From Ophiura sarsii (taxonomy: Eukaryota; Echinodermata; Ophiuroidea; Amphilepidida; Ophiuridae), in NCBI GenBank assembly GCA_035610835.1, contig CM069456.1, forward strand, positions 24,868,234-24,932,233: a DNA stretch of 64,000 nt. The letters run 5' to 3'. Below, in pieces: positions 23,006 through 34,508 of the stretch (position 1 is its first letter; the number at the start of each line of letters is the position of its first letter). Both the position numbers and the translations under genes were made by a program. Under the pieces are notes generated by a model. The model saw only the letters and a program-made list of their open reading frames with translations, ran no database searches and had not been told where the DNA came from.

Positions 23006-23550
23006 CTCACCCAACTAACAAAAGACCAAAAACAAAATTATTGCCACGGGGCGAGTCAACGATCAAATCTTATAAAGGCTTCCTTGGAGCGAAATGAGCA
23101 TTTTAGTGACCTAAAGTGATTGGATTAAGTTAGTTTACTGTTGACACATGAAGGAGGACTCTGTGTATTCCTCACAGTTGTAAACTGTAGCCATTTCTAT
23201 TTTTATTATTTTCCTAATTTCTAAGAAACCACACTCATTCAGAAATCTATTTATGTTGTTGTTGGTTTTTTGCATCTTTACTGAGCACTCAGAGTCCATT
23301 GGGCTATTCCAATAAAAATCCATACGCCCGCTTTGGAAGACATGACCTGAATCTTCCACACAGGGAGTGTAGGTTCTAAATAGATCCACCCACGCAAGTA
23401 TCCCCACATACAATGTGCAATCAAAATAGACACGTGTGCGAAGTATGTACGGCTATTAACCATAGGTGTGATTTACAGAATGTCTTCATATCTTCCTGAA
23501 CTTCTGTGAAATAACATACTATCCACAAGGATGACATGGGTGGATGTTTT

Positions 23551-23793
23551 CATTATGTTCCCACTCCCTTACCACTTTTGGACCATTGATTTTACATTTC
23601 GCCGGTAATAAATCATCTAAGGATGTGTTTATTTTCCACTATGTGGTCCAAATTATGTTCCAAGGGCATAAATAAACTTCATTACCCTGAAAATGGAGCA
23701 CATAGTCAGCGGTTGTCAAAATCTTAGATGATTTATTACCGGCGAAATTTCAAAATCACCGGTCCAAAAATGTTAAGGGATGGGAACATAATG
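23551..23793. mobile_element. 243 bp MITE with ~75 bp inverted arms
   Basis: CATTATGTTCCCACTCCCTT at the left is matched inverted by a right end ...GGGATGGGAACATAATG. The arms continue through TTCGCCGGTAATAAATCATC. No clear target-site duplication is visible, and there is no coding capacity. It is single copy in the window. Confidence 0.8.
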
Positions 23794-24429
23794 TTGACAT
23801 CATGACGCATGAGTCGACTTCGAGGAATAGGCTGGAACATGGAAGTAGCCTATTATTTGACCTACTATGGTTGGAATTAGCATGATTAGGGAAATAAAAT
23901 TCTCATTAGCGAAAGCAATATTCTAATGCATAACATGTTGTTTAGTAGTTACGAGAACGCGAGCACATGTTTCAAAATACCTGAGACAATTAGTCTCAGC
24001 TAAAAACATAATTGACTAGTGTTCACATGTTCAAGCGTAAAAATGTTATAGAACAGTTACTTCCGTAAAATACGTGTCTTGTAAACTAATAAACAAGCAA
24101 ACTCTGCTCCAAACCTACAAAATAACATTACTTGTTGTAAAATGACATATTACTTAAGGACTGATACCGGATAACGTATCCCAAACTGACAACGGTTTGT
24201 GTAATATCAAGCAGTTGAAAGTGAAACATCATATTTACGTGACAGTGTTACACACTGGCCGCAATTAACCCCAATATTGGATCGCATACGGCCTTTGAAT
24301 GAGAGTATTCAGCTGTTCAGTTTATATCTGGGTATGTTATGGATAATGCATATAATTGAGTCTTACTGTAATTTGTTTTTCAACGATTTAAAGCGAGTCT
24401 AAATGGTGCTATGAATGTTCCTTTAAAAA

Positions 24430-25290
24430 CAAGGTGTAGCAACCCTATCTGCATGCTCTGCTGTGTATACCTTTTTCCGTATCATTGTCCGGGCATTGAC
24501 CAGTGATAAAGATGTAGTAACTCACACCCTCATCAACGAGTAGAGGATGAAGGTGATGAATACATAATAGCAGTTTATAGGTGAGGTTAGACCGTGAAAT
24601 CTGAGACCATGTCTCAATGCTTGTCCACATGGCCAATCAAATTTAACAATACCATTAGATAAGCATTGATTCGGAAAACGTTTATAAGAGTATATTGACA
24701 CTTATACGCCGACCAATAATAACCCACTAATAGCATTGGAGTGCCAAGGTAGCTTTAAAGGTTCCATCAACCCTGTTTTATACCATAAAAACTGGTTATA
24801 AACTATATCATGTAACTGTTAGGATAATACTGAGCTCACGTTTATGGATCCAAACACAAGTCCTCTTGGGTCTCTGGGAACGCTCTTGGTATACACTAGT
24901 CAAAATCTGCAGATATTGTTGTCAAACCCGATAACCCACTTGAGTCCTTGTACTTAAATACGACAGTGTATAATGACTTGAAATGAGGTACCGGGTGCGA
25001 ACGCAAGGTTAAAGGACTCACTTGACAGCTCGAGTTTTCGATGCACACGAGCTGTGCATTGTGATGCATGAGCATGTGAACGTGAAGTCACGTCATATTT
25101 CAAAATATGTACTGCAGATTAAGAACGTATGGATGGTTCGCTACATTAATCTTGTAATTCTTGTTATTTTATGAATTATTTCATGACCACAATAACAGGT
25201 AATTTTCAAACTTTACACCGATTAAGGTTACTTTGCCGCAAACAAACGTGCCAAAATGATATCTTAAATTTAGATTCGAGATAATTGCTT
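24430..25290. repeat. Degenerate ~1 kb segment, copy 1 of 3
   Basis: Marker blocks in order are GGGCATTGACCAGT, AGTAACTCACACCCT, TTTATAGGTGAGG, GCATTGATTCGGAAAA, ATAGCATTGG(A/C)GTGCC and, further on, GGTACCGGGTGCGAAC. They recur in the same order at 25600 and 28228. Identity is modest, so the triplication is old. No open frame is conserved. Confidence 0.7.
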
Positions 25291-25599
25291 TGAATAAACT
25301 CATCAGGATTGCTGATAGAAGACATGATGAATTTTTGTGGTTATCATTCAATAACTTAAACGCTTACGTTTAGATGGTTTCGTCTTCCCAGTCGGACATT
25401 TTTTCAGTAATGGCTTGACCCATTTACTTTTCATACGAAACCTGTTGTAATTACCGTTCACAGCGTGCTTTGGTGTTATTACTGAATCTAATCATTATTT
25501 GATTTCTTAAATTTAAATCATTAAAGGACGGCCAGTTACGAACACTATAAAACTGGGTTCTTTAGTGTGCGTAATGATTTAAAAGACAAAAATAACAGC

Positions 25600-26120
25600 C
25601 CTTTATGTTGTGTACACATGTGTCCGCCTCATTATTCGGGCATTGACCAGTATTGAAGACGTAGTAACTCACACCCTTATCCATGAGTAGATGATGAAGG
25701 TGGTGAATAAATATAACAGTTTATAGGTGAGGCTAGGCCATTAATATATGGTTGTCCAACGATGGCCAAACAAATTTAACCATACTAGATAACCATTGAT
25801 TCAAAATACGTTTTTGAGAACATATTGACAGCGATACATCGAATAATTGCGCATCATTAACACTGGCGTGCCCAGATAGTGGCTATTTAGGGTTCAAGCA
25901 ACCCTAGGATTCCCTGAATACCATATGAAGTCAGCCAATTTTGGGATATTGTTAGCACTCAGGTACCCCACGGGTAGTGATCCAAGACCCTTAGATATAA
26001 AGGTTTCCGGTCACGCATTAAGTATACTAGACCAAACCTGTAGTCATTTTGACCAAACTGCGGCATGCAAAATTAACACATTCAGTCCTTTGTGGTAATA
26101 TGTGAAATACATACATGTAC
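25600..26120. repeat. Degenerate ~1 kb segment, copy 2 of 3 (split by a Tc1-like element)
   Basis: CGGGCATTGACCAGT, GTAGTAACTCACACCC, TTTATAGGTGAGG and GGGTAGTGATCCAAG match the other copies. Similarity is lost where the 1.7 kb element begins at 26124. Subtracting that element brings the spacing to copy 3 down to about 0.94 kb, similar to the 1.15 kb between copies 1 and 2. Confidence 0.7.
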
Positions 26121-26459
26121 ATACAGTTAAGCCCACAATTATTCATACCCCTTGGAAAATATGAGTTTTTTGCGTTTTTCTAATATCTATACCAGCTGGA
26201 GTGGTGGAACTTTCGCTTTACACTAAAGACAATTAGTTTGCAAGTACAAATCAATATATTTGGGCTCAACATTTTTTGCATAACAATAGAATTGTACAAG
26301 AATTGTGCTTTTTATGCCTGTCCAAAATTATTCATACCCCATACCAACTCTCAGGATTGAGGCCACTTTTTGTGATAATGCACATGTTTTTGACATTCCA
26401 AACATTCTTTATATTGTGTGATAGGCTTTTATATTGTTATGTAATTATTCCATGATGTG

Positions 26460-26998
26460 TGCATACAATGTGGATGCATTAAAAATGTGTCCTACTGAAT
26501 GTACATTAAGGGATATTATAGGACAACACTCTAGCTCTTTGACAGCATGGTGAAGGAGATCAAATAACTCAGTGAGGACCTTTTTTGTGCATTGTGAATG
26601 CTCACAAAGAAGGGAAAGGCTGCAAAGCTATTTCGAAGTAATTTCAAGTGCCAAATTCCACCATATAAAGCATAATTAGGAAGAACAAGACGGTTAAAAT
26701 CAGTTAAAATCAGTTAAAAACCCTGAAGAACACGGTCGGGAGCCAACAGTGTCCCCTTGTGTCACAAGGAAAGTATGGTGAAAGGCCAACAACAATCCAC
26801 ATATCACCGTCAATGATCTCCTGAACAACCTTGGTGAGTCTTGGACCAAGATATTAAGGCAGACACTCCAGCAGACATAGTACACAAGAGTTCTCCATGT
26901 ACTCCGACCAAGAAAGACTCTACTCCTGAAAAGAGACAATGAGAAACTCATCTAGCATTTGCAAGAGCACTTCTGGACAAAGATCCAAGTTTTTGGTC
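26460..26998 (+). pseudogene. Tc1-like transposase, N-terminal half (left arm), disrupted
   Basis: The translated fragments match the right arm and the Tc1 transposase layout: an N-terminal helix-turn-helix DNA-binding region, a second helix-turn-helix, then an arginine-rich RPRKTLLLKRD-type linker and EHFWTKIQVF. In the family this is followed by the first catalytic aspartate. Sequence homology ends at that point, so no DDE residue is present. Frameshifts and stops interrupt the reading, including a TAG just before the HLQEHFW segment. It has one more segment than the right-arm copy. Confidence 0.7.
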
Positions 26999-27002
26999 TT
27001 CA

Positions 27003-27525
27003 GTGTTGGGGTTGTTTAAGATGCAAGACAAATTTCTCTGTGTCTCTTTTAAGGAGTAGAGTCTTTCTTGGTCGGCCTCCATGGAGACCTCTCATGTGCC
27101 ATATATGCTGGAGTGTCTGCCATGATATCTTGGTCCAATAATTGCCAAGGTTGTTCAGGAGAGCATTGATGGTGATCTGTGGATTGTTGTTGGCCTTTCG
27201 CAATACTTTTCTTGCCAAACAAGGGGACACCGCTGGCTTCCGACTGCATCTTTCAATGTTTTTTTAGTGAGTTGAACGTCTTGTTCTTCCTAATTATGCT
27301 TTGTATGGTGGATTCTTGCACTTGGAATTGTTTCGAAATAGCTCTGTAGCCTTTCCCCTCTCTGTGAGCATTCACAATATGCACAAAAAAGTTATTTGAT
27401 CTTCTTTGCCATGCTGTTAATGAGCTAGAGTGTTGTCCTATAATATCCCTCACTGTACATTCAATAGGACACATTTGTAATGCATCCACATTATATGCAC
27501 ACTTCATGGAATAATTAAATAACAA
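27003..27525 (-). pseudogene. Tc1-like transposase, N-terminal half (right arm), frameshifted
   Basis: On the minus strand, 27525-27253 encodes SLTAWQRRSNN, then HREGKGYRAISKQFQVQEST and IQSIIRKNK. This is the helix-turn-helix of Tc1 transposases. After a stop the reading resumes in another frame (27230-27000) with NNPQITINALLNNLG and LHGGRPRKTLLLKRDTEKF. The frame then ends without reaching the catalytic domain. It is a mirror copy of the left arm with independent mutations. Confidence 0.8.
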
Positions 27526-27904
27526 TATAAAAGCCTATCACACAATATAAAGAATGTTTGGAATGTCAAAAACATGTGTATTATCACAAAAAGTGGCCTC
27601 AATCCTGAGAGTTGGTATGGGGTATGAATAATTTTGGACAGGCATAAAAACAGAATTCTTGTACAATTCTATTGTTATGCAAAAAATGTTGAGCCCAAAT
27701 ATATTGATTTGTACTTGCAAACTAATTGTCTTTAGTGTAAAGCGAAAGTTCCACCACTCCAGCTGGTATAGATATGAGAAAAACGCAAAAAACTCATATT
27801 TTCCAAGGGGTATGAATAATTGTGGGCTTAACTGTACATACAATAGACTCGTTTATATCCTGGTAGGAGGTGCAGGTAAGAGAAAACGCACACTAAACGT
27901 GTCT

Positions 27905-27957
27905 GTCAAAAGATCAATAGTACATTTTAACGACCGATCAATAGTACATTTTAATAA
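27905..27957. repeat. Short tandem repeat AAGATCAATAGTACATTTTAA-like, two units
   Basis: GATCAATAGTACATTTTAA occurs at 27913 and again about 25 bases later. Confidence 0.7.
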
Positions 27958-28227
27958 GCCTAAAAATTATAGGAAATGCAACGCTAAAAATGTTAACATA
28001 TGTTTAAAACACACACACACAAAAACAATTTAAAACCATTGAATATGACGTAGTCACAAACCTCCATTTTGCCTGCACATCGTTTATTCACAAAAATGAT
28101 GCCTTGTATGCATGTCATCCACAAATTTCACCTGTATAAGTATAATCTTTTAGAGTACTAGTACTTGCATGGGTTAATGATTTCCTTCAGATTGATTAGG
28201 TTGGTAGTTTTATTCTTGCTATTAAAA

Positions 28228-29300
28228 ACCAAGTGTAATAGCAACCCTATATACTTTGTATACAAATGTATTCGTATCATTGTCCGGACATTGACCAGTA
28301 GTAGTAAAAACGTAAGTAACTCACACCCTCATCTATGAAGGTGATGACTAAATAAAGTAGTTCATAGGTGAGGTCCAACCATGGCCAAAACGCACAATTA
28401 GATCAGCATTGATTCGGAAAAATGCTTTTACGAGTTTATTGACAACTGTACGGCCAATAATAGCACACTATTAGCATTGGCGTGCCCAGGTGGTGGCTTT
28501 ATGGGGTTCAACACTATATCATGAAAAGTAAGCTTATTTTAGCACATGTTTAGCACTCAGCTCATGGGTAGTGATCCAAGTACCTAATTGAGATGGAATG
28601 GACTCTAGGTACGCTCACGCGTTATCTACACATTTCAGGGCGACAAATTTTCCTGCCGTATCGTTTATTGTGCAGACAGAATCGGTTGATTTAGGTATTG
28701 AAATTATCAAATGCTTTATTTTGAAGCAGTTTGTGATAAATCCACCATAATGGGTTTTTTATATATCGCTTATGAATTCACCTTTAAAAATGATTCTAGG
28801 TTGTTTTTTTAATTATCTGCAATTTTCAATTACCTGCAATCTGCAATTACATTTGATTCTTTTAAATTCTTATATAGGTACTGGGCGCGAACCCATGATT
28901 AACATGATTAAGGGAAACCTGATACATCAGGTTCTTGATGCAGATCATTTTCTGACAACGCCAACGCTGTTCATCTAGTTGCAAGATTTACCGTCTATAC
29001 ACACAATGCACGAGCCCGGCATTATGTTGCATGCGCATGCGCTGTTTTAGATATTAGATATATTCGTTACGTAATATTTCCAAAATGTGCTAGAACACAT
29101 GCAGATTATTACTACATTGATCTTATACACATGTACATGTTGCTTTCTAAATTTATAAAAACAGTGATCTATCTAGTCAATTCCTGTTTTGTTCAACATA
29201 AGTGATCATTATAATAGGTTATTGTTTCAAACTATAAATTGACAACACAACTTTGCGGCGAATAACATGGCAAATATGACATCTTAAATTGGACATAATT
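28228..29300. repeat. Degenerate ~1 kb segment, copy 3 of 3
   Basis: It matches copy 1 over most of its length: AGCAACCCTAT, GACATTGACCAGTAG, GTAACTCACACCCTCATC, GCATTGATTCGGAAAA, TTAGCATTGGCGTGCCCAGG, GGTACTGGGCGCGAACCC and a final TTTGC-GGC-GACATCTTAAAT block. Confidence 0.7.
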
Positions 29301-29416
29301 CAGAATGCATATTTCTGAAGACCAATTCGGTGCATATATAAATGTTTTAGAAACATTAGTAACACGAATATTCCCAGGGTAGTTAAACGACACATCCGTT
29401 GTGTGTTGTTTCGTCT

Positions 29417-29662
29417 TTAACACTTTCCACGCGGCAGGCGTCTGCAGACGACCTTCCAAAATTTCACAAAATGTTCAAAAAATGTCAGAATTGTTGAATT
29501 TCATTACCATATTTAGAATCACCATGTGAAATGCATTGAATTAAGCACAAACATGCCTGGTATTGGTTCAGTAATCCTTTGGATAGACCTTAAAAGTTAG
29601 GAAATGTTTCTGAAAATCTGTTTTGTGTATGATAAAACCAATAGCCGCGTGAAAAGTGTTAA
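29417..29662 (+). mobile_element. Family A MITE, copy 8, full length
   Basis: TTAA at 29417-29420 and 29659-29662 bounds 246 bp. The left end is CACTTTCCACGCGGCAGGCG with the CTGCAG marker, and the right end is AATAGCCGCGTGAAAAGTG. Confidence 0.9.
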
Positions 29663-29898
29663 AAGTGGGTGACCCGATTTTGGCTTGATTTTCTCGCGTG
29701 GTATTTTCTATTCCACATATGAGTGACATCACTTCAGTGGCTCTAAAATAATCGTAGACGCAAAGATGCACTTGATATTCCCTCCCTCATAGTACAGTAT
29801 ATAAACGTCAGGTGGATTGAGCACAAATATGTTTTGTTTTTACTTCTTAAATCTTACTGCTGAGGGGTAAAAGTGAATGTGATTGAATCACACACTTA

Positions 29899-30208
29899 GG
29901 GTGGGGGTACTCAGATTTGGTTTGGTCGGGGTGTGCCGCTGGAGATTCAAAACCCCTACCCATTTCTAAGGGTGATTTTGGAAAAATCGGTACCCATTTT
30001 TAGGGGTTTTGCTTCATTTTAGACCAAATTTTCGCAAATTATCGGGAAAAAAGACCTAATTTTTGCAAATTTTCGCGAAAATAGACCCATGTTTAAGGAT
30101 TTGTCAGTTGAAAAGCTTACCCATGGCTAAGGATTTCTCATGAAAAAAACGACCCACTGGAGCGGCACGTCCCCGTATGCCTTACATACGTGAGTACCCC
30201 CCCCCCCC
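29899..30208. mobile_element. MITE with GGGGGTACTCA ends
   Basis: GGGTGGGGGTACTCA at the left is mirrored by TGAGTACCCCC within the right C run. The interior carries several inverted variants of AAACCCCTACCCAT and ATTTTTAGGGG, with TTTTCGCAAATT in the middle. It has no coding capacity. A lone end of a similar type, GGGGGGGCACTCATATGCC, lies near 56869. Confidence 0.7.
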
Positions 30209-30440
30209 GGATATTCTCTCGCAGAACAATGTTAAAATATTAAACATACGACATTTTGTCTTTAGGATAATACGCTTGCTCACAGGTTTTTACTTGACCC
30301 CCTCCCCCCCCCCTCCCCCGAAGTCATCATGTTCATAATTTAGGTGGGATAGATTATAGAGACTACGTTTTTGCCACTAGCATCTAAATTATAAAATCTC
30401 TCAGGCCTACAACTTTGCAAGATCGAGAAAATTCATATAA

Positions 30441-30485
30441 TATTAATAATAATAATAAATAACATTTATACCGCGCCTTTGCCTA
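30441..30485 (-). repeat. (AAT)n tail joined to a TTTATA-CGCGCC segment
   Basis: ATAATAATAATAAATAACAT is followed by TTTATACCGCGCC. A related joint occurs at 44758-44802 (AATAATAAAACACATTTATA then TAGCGC). This arrangement resembles the 3' end of a LINE or SINE read on the minus strand, with its short-repeat tail. No body sequence was recognised. Confidence 0.45.
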
Positions 30486-30839
30486 GGGATACAAAGCGCA
30501 AAAATATGGTTCATTGTATGACTTAGGCTATGATATCGAAGCACTCCTTAAATTATCTCCACTTTATAATTACTTAATGGCCGGTAAACAACGGTAATTT
30601 ATCCTGAGTAGGCCAATGCGATTCACTTGATTTACGTTACTAAAATGCATATAGGAGGTCGTGTGCCTTGAGTTGGGACCCCTTTGTGCGACATATGCTA
30701 AAAATGAAGAAAACAAATCACATGGATTTTGTTTAAAACATTTTAGCATTAAAACTATGCATAGGAGTATAAGTAAAGTATACATTTCCTGAAAGCATAC
30801 AAATCTCCAAATCTCACAATGTCAATATCAATGTCATTA

Positions 30840-31370
30840 TACAGGGTGCGTAGACAATATATAGGGTGCAAACATGAAGAAATGCACTAGAATACAACAT
30901 TTTCACTGGCCATTTTCATACCTTGAAGATAAAATAGTATGTATACACTAGTATTATTACAAAGAAAAATGTTGCCACCTTTGTCTTTAGTTATAAAGGA
31001 TACCTTATACAGGGTGGTCAACATTTGTAACAATATAAGTATGTGAAAATGTATTTCTGAAATAAAGTTAACCGTTATCATAATTTAGTGTCATTATAAA
31101 TTTTGAATTGACGTTTTGTAATAGTATTGCACCAAACAAAAACGTATGACCAATAATCACCATGTTATACAGGGTGTAGCAAGCGAAATGCACATATATG
31201 TATATCGAGTCCTTAATCCACGATTTTCTTCACTTTTTGCTTCTATTTTTATGAAAGCAATGATAATGAAATGAAATAATACACACATGAAATGATCATG
31301 TTACAATTAGAAATGTTGCCTGGATATACATACTAAATTTAATATGGCCAATAACATCATATACAGGGTG
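30840..31370. repeat. Four same-strand TACAGGGTG motifs at 160-194 bp intervals
   Basis: Exact TACAGGGTG lies at 30840, 31008, 31168 and 31362, each preceded by AT-rich sequence and all on the plus strand. A near match TATAGGGTG is at 30860. The motif is the terminus of the mariner-type MITEs elsewhere in the window, but here no inverted partner exists. Flanking sequences show only weak mutual similarity (ATGTTGCC, GACCAATAA, AATGCACA). Confidence 0.6.
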
Positions 31371-31701
31371 TTACAAAATAAAGCACATGTGATCTAACGG
31401 AGCGCTTGCTTATTTGATAGAGATGTCAAAAATTCTGGACACATTTCAAGTATAGTATCGATTGGGACGTTGACGCACGAGATGTACACGCGGGCTTTTT
31501 TTTTAACTCGCTTGGCATGCATGCCGTGAGTAGAGCGTGCATACCTTGTCATTTGTAGGCTGTTATTTGTCTGGTTATAGCAAAGTAAACATACCACACG
31601 TACAGAATGTAAAAGGGACTTGTTGGGCTAGTACCGCAATATTTATACTGTTTCACTCCATGAAGTGGTAATTAATTTTAAGATATTATTAATTGGTTTA
31701 C

Positions 31702-31955
31702 TCCTAATCGGTACACAACAGCCAATATCTCTGACATTCTACCTAGCATGTATTGTCAATGAGCGATGTGAATGAAGTATTTCATTGCGTGTCTGTGAGA
31801 TTAACTCCTCATCCTCTGCGGCTCTCCATAGCATTCCTGTTTATTCCTAATCGGTACACAACAGCCCGATCTCTCTGACATTCCACCTATATAGCATGTA
31901 TATTGATTATCAATAAGTGAAGTGAATGAAGTATTTCATAGCGTGTCTATGAGAT
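31702..31955. repeat. Tandem duplication, period 143 bp
   Basis: TCCTAATCGGTACACAACAG and GTGAATGAAGTATTTCAT with GCGTGTCTRTGAGATT occur at 31702-31803 and again at 31845-31955. There are a few substitutions. Confidence 0.85.
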
Positions 31956-33444
31956 TGGATCGAATCCTCCGACCGAATCATCCTCCTCCTCCTCCCCCAG
32001 CACCCGTTAATCAATTAATTGCTCCCAATTAAAACCGAAATAATTAAGACATTATTTTTGGATGGTATGGAAAGAACACTTATTGTGCTTTCGTGGCAAT
32101 TCGTGGCACACGACCAGGAATGTACCTCAATAAACACGTGGTTTACACACTGACGAATTCGGCAGTCGGGTCATTATTATCTAAAGAGAATATCTCCCTG
32201 ATATTTCAATTTTCTCCATACATTATAATGACAGTCAGTGAAAAATTCACTTCATGCAGGAATTGAACCTAGGCCCTCCGGAGCCAGATGGGCCGGGCGA
32301 ACTATATTATCTATATAGGCCTTCAGATTGACCGTATCTGCTAGCATCTTCTGATCTAAGAAGCGTTGAAAGAGGTTTGGAAATCAATCCAGAATAATAA
32401 TCCACGTGTATAAGTAAGTTCTTATGCGAGTAAATGATACTATGAATGTTAGCAAAATTCGTGTACGAACTCTTTTAAGAGCAATGCTTGAGTGCACCTT
32501 GATACTACTTCACCTAATCAAAATAGAGACAACAACATTACCAACAATTTAATTTGAATCATTTGCAGGAAACAAAAATCATTGAATCATTAAAATGGTG
32601 AGAAAAAAACCAATTAAGTGTTGCCAATTTTTGTCACGATGTTGGTTTAGTTTCATTGCTCGTTTAGGGCTCGGTGTTGTACAAATTATTTTGTATACTT
32701 GTAAATGCTGTAACAATAACATAGATTTTAAAAAATGAAGATCGAATGTAATTGCGATTTCCACTTCAACTTAACACGATGCCTTTAACACTGAACAATG
32801 TAAGCTTCGTGCAATGGCCGAACTATTTTTCTTTGATTCCTGCTTAATGCAGGCATATTCGCAAGAATAATTGCAGCCTCTTACTTGGTAGATTACGATT
32901 ATAATTACTAATCATAACGGCTAATACTACGATTAGTGCGGTTTGTGTTAGGAGACTAAATTGAATTAAGATACCATCTAACTATCTAATGGATATTGAT
33001 TTTCATTTAATACGAAGCTTTTTACATCTGTATGTCGCTTATCGCCCGCGATAATACCCTTATAATATTATGGTAGATATTAATTTCATTATTATGATTT
33101 ACGCTATTTTGGCATAGCTATACAGGACTTTCGATTCCTAATCAATCGGATCTCAAACATCGGCTCTCCAACATGACAGCATTAGGAAGTCATGTAATCT
33201 AGAGTCTTTCTTTTTCAGTCAAATATAGAGTTATTTAGTGTATTACATTAGCTCGATTGTGTTAAGATAATGTAATGTATGAACTTTTTGGATATGGGGA
33301 ACTAATTTTTGCCGATTTAGTGCATATGCAATGACTCCTCAAAAAAGTTCGGACATTAATGTGTGCCAAAAATCGTTTCGATCGAGTAATTCATTTCAAA
33401 AGTATCAGGCATAATCTTAAGGGGAACTTATTTTGTTGAACTGT
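31956..33444. other. AT-rich DNA, no gene recognised
   Basis: I see no repeat family member. A weak tRNA-like B-box on the minus strand near 32260 (GGTTCAATTCC) has no supporting A-box. Confidence 0.4.
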
Positions 33445-34508
33445 ATATGGCCATGTGTTTTGAACTGACCACCCAAAAAGGGTGGCGGCGTTGCATTTTT
33501 GGTGACGAATCATCCATCTCTCTCTATTAACTCAACAACTAAATGTGGTAGAGCTATGGTTTAGGTGTCATTTGAAAGCTTATTTATCTAGCTACATTGT
33601 GTGAATAAATCAGGTTTTTCTATAACTGTTTGGCTGAGATATGATTGATTATATTTCGAAAGTCAGGGGTGGCGGCGGTGGCGGTGGCGGCGGTGGCGGT
33701 GGCGTTGTGTACAATCTCTATGGGGAATATAGAAAATGTTCCCAATTCTACGTTCAAATTATAATAACTCCTGATCTGTGTATGGTACAAACATGATTTT
33801 GCGCTCATTTTATAGATTGTTTTATATTCTATAAGTTTCTGTTTCAACAAACCTGTCAACTATTACGTAACAATTGTAATCACGAATCGATTGAATTGTC
33901 CTTGGCCTTTTCCCTATTCACTACACAGTGACTTGCCCTAATTCATCGGTTTTACATACATGACTATAACAACAGAATTATTCAACCGATGATAGCAAAA
34001 TTATACATTTTTGGAAAGCTCTCAAATAGGGGAATTCAAAAATCTCGCTTAAATCAGGATAGGGTGAATAGCCAAAAAAATATATGTGAAAACTCTAATA
34101 AATATGAAATGTAAACGTTTGCGCTCATTTACTTCTCGATATAGTATATTTCAACAAGTTACCCTTGACAACCATTCTGTTCTGATGGGTAAATTACATG
34201 AGGAACTAATATGCACAGTAAAATGATGATTGGGATAGGAATAAAAAAAATATTGAGCTTTAATCAAAATATGAAAAAAATCGATATTCTTTGAACATTC
34301 TTAATCACAAGATGTTACCATTAGGTCCTATGCAAATTCCAATCGCATATTTGGGTTCCTTGTGAGATTACCGTTCAGAAAATATATACTTTTTATGGGG
34401 TAGAACAAATAGTTATTGCGATATGCTAATTCGAATCTCAGATGGTGTAAAATGTAAAAATCTGGACATGCAACGGGAAGGGTGGCGAGTTCAAAACACA
34501 TGGCCATA
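33445..34508. mobile_element. Candidate ~1.06 kb element with 30 bp inverted ends
   Basis: ATATGGCCATGTGTTTTGAA with CTGACCACCC at 33445-33475 is matched inverted at 34478-34508 with two or three differences. No target-site duplication is clear, and the interior has no transposase-like frame. It carries a GGCGGT minisatellite near the left end. Confidence 0.6.
33667..33704. repeat. (GGTGGC)n-type minisatellite
   Basis: About six GGCGGT or GGTGGC units lie in an otherwise AT-rich region. Confidence 0.9.

Larger units (their letters stand above)
26124..27834. mobile_element. Palindromic Tc1-like element: two facing 5' halves
   Basis: The 1711 bp element is flanked by TA on both sides and starts and ends with CAGTTAAGCCCACAATTATT in inverted orientation. 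Each terminus carries an outer and an inner copy of ATTATTCATACCCC about 189 bp apart (26133 and 26322; 27619 and 27807). This is the IR/DR arrangement of Sleeping Beauty-type Tc1 elements. The left half from 26124 to about 27000 and the right half, inverted, are both the 5' part of one transposon, each with the transposase N-terminal coding region. The 3' half and catalytic domain are absent. It therefore looks non-autonomous, yet it keeps two complete ends. Confidence 0.85.

Noticed and set aside
27659..28033. 124-codon frame downstream of the Tc1-like element
   Set aside because: Most of it is the reverse strand of the transposon end and IR/DR region.
32245..32310. tRNA-like sequence on the minus strand
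   Set aside because: Only a B-box-like GGTTCAATTCC is seen, with no A-box at the right distance.
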